Assembly (NCBI GenBank): GCA_045612185.1
Contig: JAZKYO010000045.1
Span: 34,273 to 98,272 of the forward strand
Direction of reading: 5' to 3'
DNA length: 64,000 nt
From: RGIG8775 sp045612185
GTDB taxonomy: Bacteria > Bacillota > Clostridia > Oscillospirales > CAG-272
The translations under genes and the position numbers were made by a program. The notes below the pieces were generated by a model, which was given only the letters and a program-made list of their open reading frames with translations, ran no database searches and had not been told where the DNA came from. Within the stretch, counting starts at the first letter, position 1. Every line of letters starts with the position of its first letter. Below, in pieces: positions 46,910 to 55,837 of the stretch.

Positions 46910-46910
46910 T

Positions 46911-48185
46911 ATGAAACACTTCAAACCGTTTGAATTACCCGTAGCTCCCACTTTTCCGAGTGTTGACTTTAATATTAAAGATTACGGCGCCGAAGAAGGG
47001 GGAAAAATTCCCGCCACAGAAGCTATTCGCAGGGCTGTTGAGGATTGCTCAAGCCGTGGTGGAGGACGCGTTATTATCCCAAAAGGGAACTGGCTCACAG
47101 GTCCCATTCACCTTAAGGATAACGTAAACCTTCATGTGGAAGAGGGGGCTTTTGTCGAGTTCAGCGAAAATTTTGATGACTATCTTCCCGTAGTATACGG
47201 AATACTCGGCGGCGTGCGCGTATACAGTGTGTCGCACTTTATCTACGCGTATAAGTGCAAAAATATAGCCTTGACCGGAAAAGGCGTTTTTGACGGTCAC
47301 GGTCACGTATGGATGTACATGAAAAAGCACCAGCCGGGTATGGAAGATCTTATGAAAAAGGGAAGAGCGGGCGCGCCCATGTCGGAGCGTGTTTACGACA
47401 AGCCAGAGGATGGAGTTCGTCCCCGTATGCTTCAGTTTGTTGAGTGTGAGAACATACTCCTTGAGGGAGTGCGGATTCAGAACAGCCCGTCTTGGAACGT
47501 GCATTTTGCCTGGTGCAAAAATATAACCGTGAGAAAAGTAAGCATAGATAATCCCTTTGAAAGCCACAATACCGACGGGATTAATTTTGAATATTGCAAG
47601 CGTTGTCTTATGGAAGACTGCACCATCGCGGGCGGTGACGATATGTGTTGCATCAAGGCAGGGCGTGAAAGAGATGCTTGGGATTACGGTTTGCCTTGCG
47701 AGGACATAGAAATAAGAAACTGTCGCGCGTTGAAATGCCGTTGCGGCGGTGTGACGATAGGAAGCGAAACAAGCGCTTCAATACGAAATATTTATATTCA
47801 CGACTGTTATCTTGGGCAAGTAACCGCGGGTATTAACCTGAAAACTATGAAGGGGCGCGGCGGAGTTGTTGAAAACATCGATATAGAGAATATATACGTT
47901 GAGTATGCCGTCCGCGAGGCGATAAGACTTAGTATGAGATATTCGGGAGAGCCGCTTGACGACCAGACGCAAGAGGCTATAAATATGCCAGTGGTGCGTA
48001 ATATTCACATAGAAAACTTCCGATGTGAAAAGTCAATGAACTCGCTCAATATTTGTGGAACTAATGGCCATGAGCTGCAAAATATTTCCATTGCTAATTC
48101 CACTATTAAATCTGAAAAATCACCGCAAATTGCTTGCGCTAACCTTTCCATGGAAAACGTTACATTCCTGCAGAATTCGGATTGA
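46911..48185 (+). CDS. GH28 polygalacturonase-like enzyme
   Basis: A 424-residue right-handed beta-helix protein. It opens with FNIKDYGAEEGG...ATEAIRRAVEDC, typical for GH28. Catalytic acids are present: D222 in NTDG and D243/D244 in GGDDMC. The third motif reads CGGVTIGSE in place of GHG-x-SIGS, and the fourth INLKTMKGRGG in place of RIK, so the usual His and Arg are changed. Such variants occur in exo-acting or rhamnogalacturonan-type members. No signal peptide, hence cytoplasmic, acting on imported oligogalacturonides or rhamnogalacturonan pieces. Co-transcribed with the esterase. Confidence 0.85.
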   Translation: MKHFKPFELPVAPTFPSVDFNIKDYGAEEGGKIPATEAIRRAVEDCSSRGGGRVIIPKGNWLTGPIHLKDNVNLHVEEGAFVEFSENFDDYLPVVYGILGGVRVYSVSHFIYAYKCKNIALTGKGVFDGHGHVWMYMKKHQPGMEDLMKKGRAGAPMSERVYDKPEDGVRPRMLQFVECENILLEGVRIQNSPSWNVHFAWCKNITVRKVSIDNPFESHNTDGINFEYCKRCLMEDCTIAGGDDMCCIKAGRERDAWDYGLPCEDIEIRNCRALKCRCGGVTIGSETSASIRNIYIHDCYLGQVTAGINLKTMKGRGGVVENIDIENIYVEYAVREAIRLSMRYSGEPLDDQTQEAINMPVVRNIHIENFRCEKSMNSLNICGTNGHELQNISIANSTIKSEKSPQIACANLSMENVTFLQNSD

Positions 48186-48275
48186 TATTGACTTGAGAGT
48201 TAATAAGTAGAAAACAAGAGCGACCGAAGGGGCACCTGCCATAAAGCAGGTTTTACCTACCATAAAAAACAAATT

Positions 48276-48325
48276 TGTAGGGGCGACCAGTGGTCGCCCG
48301 CGGGCGTTCATTGAACGCCCCTACA
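48276..48325. repeat. TGTAGGGGCG palindromic element
   Basis: TGTAGGGGCG (48276-48285) is inverted as CGCCCCTACA (48316-48325). Inside are two smaller hairpins, GCGACCAGTGGTCGC and GGGCGTTCATTGAACGCCC. Such small palindromes are scattered in many Clostridia genomes. Confidence 0.75.
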
Positions 48326-48333
48326 TTACAAAA

Positions 48334-48363
48334 GGACAGAGATTTTTCGTCTCTGTCCTTTTT
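48334..48363 (+). terminator. Terminator of the esterase/GH28 operon
   Basis: GGACAGAG (48334-48341) pairs with CTCTGTCC (48351-48358), followed by TTTTT. Confidence 0.75.
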
Positions 48364-48423
48364 CACACGCCTTGCTGAATGGTATGGTGTGTTGCACTTT
48401 TTAGGTGTACTGTCGGGCACTAA

Positions 48424-48617
48424 AATAGCCTTTCTCCGGGAGGAAGGTGGCACGCGGCAGGGGTTCCCCGAAGCGAATGAAATGAGCTTTGTGGGTTCGC
48501 TGCGTAGCGTGACGGAAGGAGCCCGCGCAACTTTGAATTTGTACTAATTCTATCGTAACGCGCTCTCCCTCACCCGACTTCGTCGGGAGCTCCCTCCCGG
48601 AGGGAGCCTTTGATTTG
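48424..48617. repeat. MITE-like element with GGGAGG inverted ends
   Basis: Left end ATAGCCTTTCTCCGGGAGGA, right end CTCCCTCCCGGAGGGAGCCT. The ends are inverted repeats of about 28 bp with several mismatches, and a small hairpin CCCGACTTCGTCGGG lies near the right end. No gene inside. The rest of the gap to 48767 contains only weak hairpins, including ATACGG...CCGTAT near 48680-48712 that may stop the lipoprotein transcript. Confidence 0.65.
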
Positions 48618-48767
48618 TGCGTCCCAAAAGTCTATCTACTTTTCTTGACAAGCACTGCATTTGTGTCCACAAACGCAAAATACGGCATACCTCTTTCGAG
48701 ATATACCGTATTTCTGAAAACTGTCCTTTAGAGTGATGCTCTGAAGATCGCTCTTATTTTTTGATTT

Positions 48768-51611
48768 TTATCTTGCATCGAAGAAGTTTATAATGGTGTA
48801 TTTTTGGTTGTTGACCTCTTTCATGTGCTTTGTAAGGTCTGTGTACTCAACGCCGTCGTTGTCAATAAGCCCCTTGTTGGAATCTCGGTTTGAAAGATCT
48901 GCGTTGGGGTCGTTGGGATCGTTGTCGCGGTACAGGAACCAGTCAAATCCCACGCAACCCTTGAACTCAAGGAGCTGGAGGGCGAAATTGTGATAGAACA
49001 AACCTCTGTCATTTTGGGTTTTAACAGTCCAGCCCGCACCCGACTTGTTGGTCATGCTGTTGTTCTTTTCCCATATGTCCATTCCCTTGGCGTACCATTC
49101 GGTAACAACGAAGGGCTTGCCCGCCCACTTGACCTGATTTGCAATAAGTACGGGATCAGCCTCCCACGCATTGTAGTAGTTGTAGCTGATAACGTCGCAC
49201 CAATGACCTGCTACGCGCATAACGTATTCGTCACCGTAGCAGCCCTGAAGGAAGCGGCAACCCATATACTGATGATACGGCGCATACTTGTCAAGCGCGC
49301 TCGTTACAACCTCAAAATATCTGTCGTATACCATCGCGCGATATTCGCGGCGAAGCTCGTCGGTAACGTCGTCAAGCGAAACGTCGGTCTTTCCTGTCTT
49401 AAGTACCATAAAGGTCCATGCCGTGGCGTAGCTGTATGAGAATCTTATGTCGTTTACGTCGCAGGCAAGAGTCTTGTCAAGCATTGTTATGCCTGCGGGA
49501 AGCTCGTTGTCGCTCATCCAACCGTAAACGTTGGGAGAAAGGGCGTAATTTGAAACGATGGATTTTACGGTGGAATCAGCAGCACCCACAAAAGCGGGGT
49601 CAAATACCGGCATAATATCATTTAACAAAGCGGTGTTACCGCCCGTAGTAACGTCAAGACCGTAAGTGTTGCAATAGCTCCTTAAGACAGACATTACGTA
49701 GGTCTGCGACAAAGGCTTATAAACGTAGTTGAGATAACCGATGCTTGACCAGCCGCCCGCGGAGTTAAATCCAAGCTCGCGAAGCCTTTGGGTGGTTTCC
49801 TTTGCCCAGTTTTCCGCTGAGCCGTATTTAGCAAGTGTCTTTGCGCTCTGCGTGGTATTGCCCATTGTTATTGTGACTACCGCGGTACGGAAGAAGGGAT
49901 AACCAAGCGGGTCTATCGTCCACCAACGGTCGCCGATTTTCTTGGTATAAAAGAAACCGGTTGCTTCGTATTGTTCACCGCCCATATATCCGCCGTAGAC
50001 GTCGTACAGTTCGGGTTCCTTGGAAGCGGTAGAAGCATCGTAGCCTTTAAGAGTGCTTACAAGTCTTGTGGGATATTTGGTATATTCGGTCTGATAACCG
50101 TTGGTTTTGGTATTTGGCGCCGCCTCAACGGTAAATGTGTACTCGGAATCGTCACGCTTAACCGACTCTATTTCGCTGTCTCCGCGGCTCTTTATCTGCT
50201 CCCATCTTGCAAACCAATCGGTTACCGCTTTCATTGCGTTTTCCCACGGATTTTCGCCTGTGTAAAGGAGATAGGTGGCAAAGCCCTTGCCCGTGCTTTC
50301 GTCATTGAAGACGAGGCTTGCGACTCCGCGGTTGCTTTCTTTGGAGCTGAACTGCAAACGCCTTACCGAGTTTTGGTCTCCCGTAAGGACGAAAGATATG
50401 TACTCGTTGCCAAATTGTATCTGCTTTTTCACGTAGTCGGTTATATCAATGCGCACAGGTCCGGCGGATTTGATAATAGCTGTGGTAATAAGGTCCTCTT
50501 TTTCGGGAATGGTGTTAAAGGTTACTGTTTTCTCGTTCCAATCATAAGGGTAGCAACCGTACACATTTAGCGTTACGGGAATATCGCCTTTTTCTACAAG
50601 CTTGCAGTCAAGCTCAAGGAATACCGAGGTGTACTCAAGCTCGGATGCTGCTTTAATGTCAAATTTAAGGAGCGCTTCTCTGTAATACTGGTCGATTTCT
50701 TTGCCCGCAACTCCCGCCTTGACGTCTATTATTTCGGACGAGCCGAAATTCTTGTCCGCCGACGTTCCCGCCTCGACGTAAGAGTCCTCTGAAACGGGAA
50801 TTTTGCAAAGCTCGGATTTCCTGAGCCCTACAAGATTATCTATACCGTTTTGTGAAAGTTCAGGCTCTTTTGTGCCCCACATTTTGCCTGTATACAAGGT
50901 TTCATCGGTCTTTGTGCCGTAATATACAGAAAGTATGGGGGCTTGCCTTCCACCGTCCTTTGATTCAAACTTGATGTGAAGCGGAATACCCGAAGCGTCG
51001 GTAACGTAGAACGCAACCTCTCTGTCGCCGTTTGATACAGCCTGCCTTACGTAGTCGGTTATGGGAAAGGAAAATACCGTTCCGGGGGTTTTGACGTCGT
51101 CTCGCTTCGAAACGAGGTCAACGTATTCGGGGCGGTTAGCAAATGTAATTGTGTTCTCATTCCAACCGTCAGGCTTTACGCAATATATCTCTACGGTTGC
51201 GTTTTCGGGGTTACCCGGCAGACTTTGCTTTGACTTGAGCATAAGGTCAAGCTCTATGGCGGTAAAATCCTCGTCGTCTGCCAAAGAAGAAATGTCGAAC
51301 TTGAGATAAGTATATCTCGTAAGAGCGTTTTTGTTTGATTTTATGTGAAGATCACTTTCTTTTCCAAAATTTTTATCGGAATAGTCAACGGTGCCATCGT
51401 TGTTGTAAACGTAAGCATCGTCCTTTACGGGTATCTTGTAGTCCACGCGTTCAACCTCCGGCTTTTTTTCTGTTTCTGGCGCATCCGTTTCGGGAGCATT
51501 TGTTTCTACCGAAACGTCGCTTTCATCTGCTTTTGTGGTATCGGTTACCGAAGTGCCGCAAGATACAAGCAACATAAGCGAACACAGTAGCAACGAGAAA
51601 AATCTTATCAT
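48768..51611 (-). CDS. Lipoprotein glycosidase with two DNRLRE domains
   Basis: A 947-residue lipoprotein: signal MIRFFSLLLCSLMLLVSC with lipid-bearing Cys18, then an acidic Thr/Glu/Pro-rich linker to about 58. Two DNRLRE/CBM96-like domains follow (about 58-235 and 258-440); the second end matches the remnant at 330-563. A helix (NPWENAMKAVTDWFARWE) leads to the catalytic-looking region from about 540 (RWWTIDPLGYPFF), with acid/base candidate E703 in MSDNEL and nucleophile candidate E838 in VTEWYAKG. The position-838 context has Trp where the three paralogues have Phe, so its substrate may differ. AAAAGGAGATACACT precedes the ATG. Confidence 0.72.
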   Translation of the reverse strand: MIRFFSLLLCSLMLLVSCGTSVTDTTKADESDVSVETNAPETDAPETEKKPEVERVDYKIPVKDDAYVYNNDGTVDYSDKNFGKESDLHIKSNKNALTRYTYLKFDISSLADDEDFTAIELDLMLKSKQSLPGNPENATVEIYCVKPDGWNENTITFANRPEYVDLVSKRDDVKTPGTVFSFPITDYVRQAVSNGDREVAFYVTDASGIPLHIKFESKDGGRQAPILSVYYGTKTDETLYTGKMWGTKEPELSQNGIDNLVGLRKSELCKIPVSEDSYVEAGTSADKNFGSSEIIDVKAGVAGKEIDQYYREALLKFDIKAASELEYTSVFLELDCKLVEKGDIPVTLNVYGCYPYDWNEKTVTFNTIPEKEDLITTAIIKSAGPVRIDITDYVKKQIQFGNEYISFVLTGDQNSVRRLQFSSKESNRGVASLVFNDESTGKGFATYLLYTGENPWENAMKAVTDWFARWEQIKSRGDSEIESVKRDDSEYTFTVEAAPNTKTNGYQTEYTKYPTRLVSTLKGYDASTASKEPELYDVYGGYMGGEQYEATGFFYTKKIGDRWWTIDPLGYPFFRTAVVTITMGNTTQSAKTLAKYGSAENWAKETTQRLRELGFNSAGGWSSIGYLNYVYKPLSQTYVMSVLRSYCNTYGLDVTTGGNTALLNDIMPVFDPAFVGAADSTVKSIVSNYALSPNVYGWMSDNELPAGITMLDKTLACDVNDIRFSYSYATAWTFMVLKTGKTDVSLDDVTDELRREYRAMVYDRYFEVVTSALDKYAPYHQYMGCRFLQGCYGDEYVMRVAGHWCDVISYNYYNAWEADPVLIANQVKWAGKPFVVTEWYAKGMDIWEKNNSMTNKSGAGWTVKTQNDRGLFYHNFALQLLEFKGCVGFDWFLYRDNDPNDPNADLSNRDSNKGLIDNDGVEYTDLTKHMKEVNNQKYTIINFFDAR

Positions 51612-51824
51612 AGTGTATCTCCTTTTACCTTTTTATGCTGTAATTATAACACAGTTTCAGTTGAATGTCCATAGGAACAAATAAAAATTTGTGTTATATC
51701 AAAAAAACAAAGAAAATACGTCAAAAAGTTAAAGGAAAAAAGCCCAAAAACATTGTATACTATAAGTAGGAATGTTATTAAATGGGAGACGATTTTTGAC
51801 AAATTTCGCCTAATAACTTATCCG

Positions 51825-52358
51825 AATAGTCTTGATTTTTACTTGAAAATATGTTACTTTCCCAAAAAGGACGAGCGAAGTTTTGCTTTCGTCCGGGTAC
51901 TACGTGGAGCGTATTCCCAAAGCGCTTGGGGACGTTGAAAACCTTTTCTTCAAGATGAGCAAGGAGTACTATAATCCCGATATGCTTTCAGAAGAACTTA
52001 TACACGGATATATGACAGACCTTGCCGCAATGATTCTAAGGGCAGGAGAAAACCGAAAACTTACAGATGTGAAGTCTGGTAACAGCGTTGTTGAAGCAGC
52101 CTTTGCCTATCTCAAAAGCAACTATTCAGCCGATATATCTATTGAGGATGTGGCGCTTTACGTTTCGTTAAGTGCCGAACATCTGTCGCGTACATTTAAA
52201 TCGGAAACAGGCTTTGGAATTAAGGAATATCTTACATTACATTTCAAACAACTAATACTGTACAAAATCCCACAAAATCCACCTTTGCCAAATTTAACAT
52301 GTATTCCGACGTGCTTAGCGCGGACGAAATCGCTAACGCTTACAAGGCACTTTCCTGA
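51825..52358 (+). pseudogene. AraC regulator remnant joined to LamG-domain remnant
   Basis: From about 51877 to 52245 one frame reads as the middle and first helix-turn-helix of an AraC regulator (VVEAAFAYLKSNYSADISIE, VALYVSLSAEHLSRTFKSET, FGIKEYL). Upstream, another frame (about 51825-51890) reads LDFYLKICYFP, like an AraC sensor, so a frameshift splits it. At about 52245 the AraC sequence breaks off; a different frame then reads FAKFNMYSDVLSADEIANAY to a stop at 52356-52358, the typical end of a LamG/concanavalin-like domain. Two unrelated genes have been fused by a deletion; neither is functional. Confidence 0.7.
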
Positions 52359-52394
52359 AAAATGAAAACGCCTTGATAAAATAAAGAAAAACTA

Positions 52395-52439
52395 TTGAAA
52401 AAATTTTGCGGGTATGGTATAATTTACTCGCAAAATTTT
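52395..52439 (+). promoter_or_regulatory. Promoter and flanking operator, second GH113-like gene
   Basis: TTGAAA (52395-52400), 17-base spacer, TATAAT (52418-52423). An 11-bp perfect inverted repeat brackets the -10 box: AAAATTTTGCG (52400-52410) and CGCAAAATTTT (52429-52439). This fits a repressor site or a mRNA hairpin at the 5-prime end. Confidence 0.75.
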
Positions 52440-52455
52440 TTGTTGAGGTGATTGT

Positions 52456-53541
52456 ATGTACGACCTTGGAAAAGTAAAAATAAACGATAAATTTGTTAAC
52501 CACCCTTTGTTTTCCAAACGCATAAAAGGTATGAATTTCGGCTTTTTGTCAAAGCGCGGATATTACGCCCAGAAGGAAATGCTGGCACAGCCCGAAATAA
52601 TGGCTGAAATGGGAGTCAACTGCGTTACACTTAATCAAAATATCGTGCAAGATCACTATTATTCTACCGATATACGCCTTGACCTTGAATGGAGCGTGGG
52701 AGACCTTGAGCTTAAGGAGATGGCGGACAGACTTCACTCCTACGGCATTATGGTGCTGTTTAAGCCGTGTATGACCTGCCTTGACGGTCAGCCTATGGTT
52801 TCGGTTACCTTTCCCGAGGCGGGAACGCAGATAAACGGAGTGCGTGTAGATTATTGGAAGGCATGGTTTGAGAGTTACAGACGAATTATCAGATACAGTG
52901 CGGACCTTGCGGAGCGCCTTGGCTTTGATGGCTTGATGCTTGGCGCGGAGAATCTCGGCACCGAGCATAAGGAGGATTATTGGTATCAGGTTATTTCCGA
53001 CGCACGCTCGATATACGGCGGTCCCATGACATACGAATTTACCTTTGCGTCACGCAAGAAAAATCAAATGAACTGGCTTAACGAGCTTGACTTTTTGAGC
53101 TACAGTTATTATCCCCCCGCTTGTCCCCCCGAGCATAAGAGCGATCCCGACAACAATCCTGACTATACCTATGAGGATATGTTCAATTATCTTCTTCCGA
53201 GACGCGAGAGAATAGTGTCTATATCCGAGCGTTTCGGAAATAAGCCGATACTCTTTACCGAATACGGTGTGCGTTCTTCTCACGGATCTATTCAGGTTCC
53301 TTGGAACTTTATGTGGAAGGCGCGATATGACGGAGATGAGCAGGCAAACTTTATGAAGGCGTCTTGGGACGTTTTCAAGGTGCTTCCGCAATGGATGGGT
53401 TGGTGTTGGTGGAAATGGGACGAAACCCAGCTTCGCCCTCACTACTTTGACGAGCCCGGTTGCGACAAGGGCTTTACCATTCAGGGCAAGCCTGCAGAGC
53501 AGGTGTGGCGCTCTATTGATCCCGACGAATATATCGGCTAA
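52456..53541 (+). CDS. GH113-like glycoside hydrolase, second copy
   Basis: A 361-residue cytoplasmic TIM-barrel protein, paralogue of the protein at 2101-3150. Shared features: GMNFGFLSKRGYYAQKEML at the start, acid/base candidate E165 in GAENLG, nucleophile candidate E269 in LFTEYG, then EQANF, GWCWWKWDE and DKGFTIQGKPAEQVW at the end. The acid/base context (GAEN) is closer to classical GH-A than the other copy (LDSEL). Transcribed alone from a promoter with an inverted repeat; ribosome site TTGAGGTGATTGT. A strong terminator follows. Substrate is probably a beta-mannoside or similar. Confidence 0.75.
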   Translation: MYDLGKVKINDKFVNHPLFSKRIKGMNFGFLSKRGYYAQKEMLAQPEIMAEMGVNCVTLNQNIVQDHYYSTDIRLDLEWSVGDLELKEMADRLHSYGIMVLFKPCMTCLDGQPMVSVTFPEAGTQINGVRVDYWKAWFESYRRIIRYSADLAERLGFDGLMLGAENLGTEHKEDYWYQVISDARSIYGGPMTYEFTFASRKKNQMNWLNELDFLSYSYYPPACPPEHKSDPDNNPDYTYEDMFNYLLPRRERIVSISERFGNKPILFTEYGVRSSHGSIQVPWNFMWKARYDGDEQANFMKASWDVFKVLPQWMGWCWWKWDETQLRPHYFDEPGCDKGFTIQGKPAEQVWRSIDPDEYIG

Positions 53542-53550
53542 ATATAACGA

Positions 53551-53585
53551 AAAAGGGGCTGAGTTAATGACTCAGCCCCTTCTCT
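53551..53585. terminator. Bidirectional terminator
   Basis: AAGGGGCTGAGT (53553-53564) pairs perfectly with ACTCAGCCCCTT (53570-53581), between convergent genes. Confidence 0.9.
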
Positions 53586-55826
53586 TTATTTTGCGTATTT
53601 TGTATCGAAATATTTGATGAGCTTATAGGCGTTCTTGTTTATTTCAGACATGTGGCTTGTAAGCTCTTTGTACTCCTTGTGAGTGTTGGAGACAATACCC
53701 TTGTTGGCGTCAAGACCCGACATATCGGTAGCTTTTCCTTCGGGATCGTTGTCTATATATTGGAACCAATGCCAACCTACGCAGTTTTTTGCCTCAAGAA
53801 GACGAAGGGTGAAATTCTGATAAAACTCGCCCCTGTCTTTCTGTGACTTAACAACCCAGCCCGCACCGGTGGTATTCTTAAGACCGCCCTCGTTTTCCTG
53901 CCCCTTGGCGTAAAACTCGGTTACCATAAAGGGAACGTCGGTGTGGGTTGCAAATTTGTAGATGTCCTCTGCTTGGGGTTGCCAAGCTCCGTACCAATTG
54001 ATAGTAATACAATCAAGGTACTCAGCCGCAAAGCGCAGAACCCACGGAGCATCTTTGACGGCGGTAAGGAATCGTGTGCCGAGAAGCATATGGTTAGAAT
54101 CGTACTTTCTTACTGCGTTGCACACCACATCGTAATATCTTCTCCAGACAAAACCACGGAAAAGCTCTTTAAGCTCCTCTGTAATATCCGCATCGGTAGG
54201 ATTCTCTTTACCCGTCATTTGCACCATCCAATACCAAGTGCAAGCATATGAATAGTGATTTATATCCTTTGCGGGGGATATTTTCATATAGTCGAGAAGC
54301 ATTGTTTCCTGCATGGGGAGCTCGTTGTCGGTGGTATATCCGAGAAAGTCTCGGTCGTTTGCAAGCGGTGCTATTCTTGTTGCCGCACGCTCCTCACAGA
54401 AGGACTCGAAATTCGGGTCGAACACGGGCATAGTGTTGTTTTCGGAGAAGGTGGTAGAGCCGCCGTTTGAGTTGTTTATGCCCAGAGTTTTGGCGTACGC
54501 ACTCATAAACGTAGTTCCGCCGCCTTGCTTTATTATACCTTGCTTTATTTCCGCAATTTCGGGTGAGTAGCCCGCACCCGTGTTAAATCCTAAGTCATCT
54601 GTAAGATGTCGCGTAGTTGACAAAGCCCACTTTTCAAGCGTTCCAAACTGATCAAGAACCGCGTTTCTTTGCTTGTTGGAGCCGTCGTAGGAGTAGGTAA
54701 TGCCGTGCACTCCTCTTATATGGCATGGGTATCCGAGAGGGTCAACAATCCACCATCTGCCGTTTATTTTCGTTGTGTAGAAGTAGCCCGTAGCCTTCTG
54801 CCTCAACGTGGGATCAATAAATCCGCCATATTTGTCAAGCTTTACCGATGCGGTTACGTCAATGTACTTTGACATATCGGTAAGGGCGGCGTAGGTTCTT
54901 GTTTTATGCTCCTTTATCGCTGATCCCTCAAGGGGTCTTGCGGGGTATGTAAGACTTGTTTTGGTGTACTGACTTTCGTCGGAAACAATCATTTCCGCGT
55001 CATAAAGAGACTTGTCCTTAAGCGCGGTGTAATCAGCGTACCACTCGTCGTACATTTTCTTCGCGTGCTCCCAGATAGCTTGATTTTCAGTCTCGTTTTC
55101 AACAAGCTGTTTTACATATGACTCACCTTTGGCTTGTGAGTTGCCGTAAACCGTGAAGTGTGGGAAAGAAAGCTCGTTGGATTTGGCAATCGAAATTCTC
55201 GACTCAGCCGCTGCCGAGGTGACTTGAGCAACCAAAAGCGCTACTTCCTTTTTGCCGCTCTGCACGAGGGTTTTAAGGGCGTCCGTTGCCTCTGTTTTTG
55301 CTACGGTCGTAGTCAAAACGTTTTTGATAAGCGGCTCTTCCATAACGAAAGTGGGGCGAGTTTTCCATGTGACCGTACTTGATGACCAGTTCTCGTCTAC
55401 CCAATAAATATCGAAATATATGTCCGCGCCATTTTGCAGAGCTGTAAAGGTCATACCAAATGTGGCGTATACGATATCGTCAACCGACAAGTCCGAAATA
55501 TCGTATTTGAAGAGTCCCACACGGGTATACGCGCTGTCCTTTAAGCCGTTTTTTATAACGATAAAATCTTCACCCAACTCGCCGCTTGCTTTGCGCTTAT
55601 CCATAATCTGACGCCATGTCATGTTTCCCCACTCGCCGCCGCGAAGCGAAAGCTTTTCAATTGCCGTTATATTTCGGATTTTATTATTCATTTCTTCATT
55701 TACCTTTACAACGTCTTGGCTTGAAATAATGCGGTCTGCCATGCTTTTGTCGACAGGAAGCGCCGAGCAAGCGCACTGTAAAAGCATTACAAGCAGGATT
55801 AATGACGCAATTAATCTTTTTTTCAT
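53586..55826 (-). CDS. Lipoprotein glycosidase: DNRLRE plus GH-A-like domain
   Basis: A 746-residue lipoprotein from ATG 55826 (GAAAGAGAATTTT precedes; the codon at 55841 would overlap the previous gene). Signal MKKRLIASLILLVMLLQC with a lipobox Cys. One DNRLRE/CBM96-like domain (about 50-230), helical linker (about 245-285), catalytic-looking region with RWWIVDPLGYP near 355-365, acid/base candidate E502 in TTDNEL, nucleophile candidate E637 in VTEFYAKG. It is the closest paralogue of the protein at 7936-10191 (same length and domain order). It lies 11 bases downstream of the URO-D-family gene and is co-transcribed with it. Confidence 0.72.
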   Translation of the reverse strand: MKKRLIASLILLVMLLQCACSALPVDKSMADRIISSQDVVKVNEEMNNKIRNITAIEKLSLRGGEWGNMTWRQIMDKRKASGELGEDFIVIKNGLKDSAYTRVGLFKYDISDLSVDDIVYATFGMTFTALQNGADIYFDIYWVDENWSSSTVTWKTRPTFVMEEPLIKNVLTTTVAKTEATDALKTLVQSGKKEVALLVAQVTSAAAESRISIAKSNELSFPHFTVYGNSQAKGESYVKQLVENETENQAIWEHAKKMYDEWYADYTALKDKSLYDAEMIVSDESQYTKTSLTYPARPLEGSAIKEHKTRTYAALTDMSKYIDVTASVKLDKYGGFIDPTLRQKATGYFYTTKINGRWWIVDPLGYPCHIRGVHGITYSYDGSNKQRNAVLDQFGTLEKWALSTTRHLTDDLGFNTGAGYSPEIAEIKQGIIKQGGGTTFMSAYAKTLGINNSNGGSTTFSENNTMPVFDPNFESFCEERAATRIAPLANDRDFLGYTTDNELPMQETMLLDYMKISPAKDINHYSYACTWYWMVQMTGKENPTDADITEELKELFRGFVWRRYYDVVCNAVRKYDSNHMLLGTRFLTAVKDAPWVLRFAAEYLDCITINWYGAWQPQAEDIYKFATHTDVPFMVTEFYAKGQENEGGLKNTTGAGWVVKSQKDRGEFYQNFTLRLLEAKNCVGWHWFQYIDNDPEGKATDMSGLDANKGIVSNTHKEYKELTSHMSEINKNAYKLIKYFDTKYAK

Positions 55827-55837
55827 AAAATTCTCTT

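Noticed and set aside
49971..50570. Long plus-strand frame opposite the two-DNRLRE lipoprotein gene
   Set aside because: A shadow of the coding strand; no domain or start signal.
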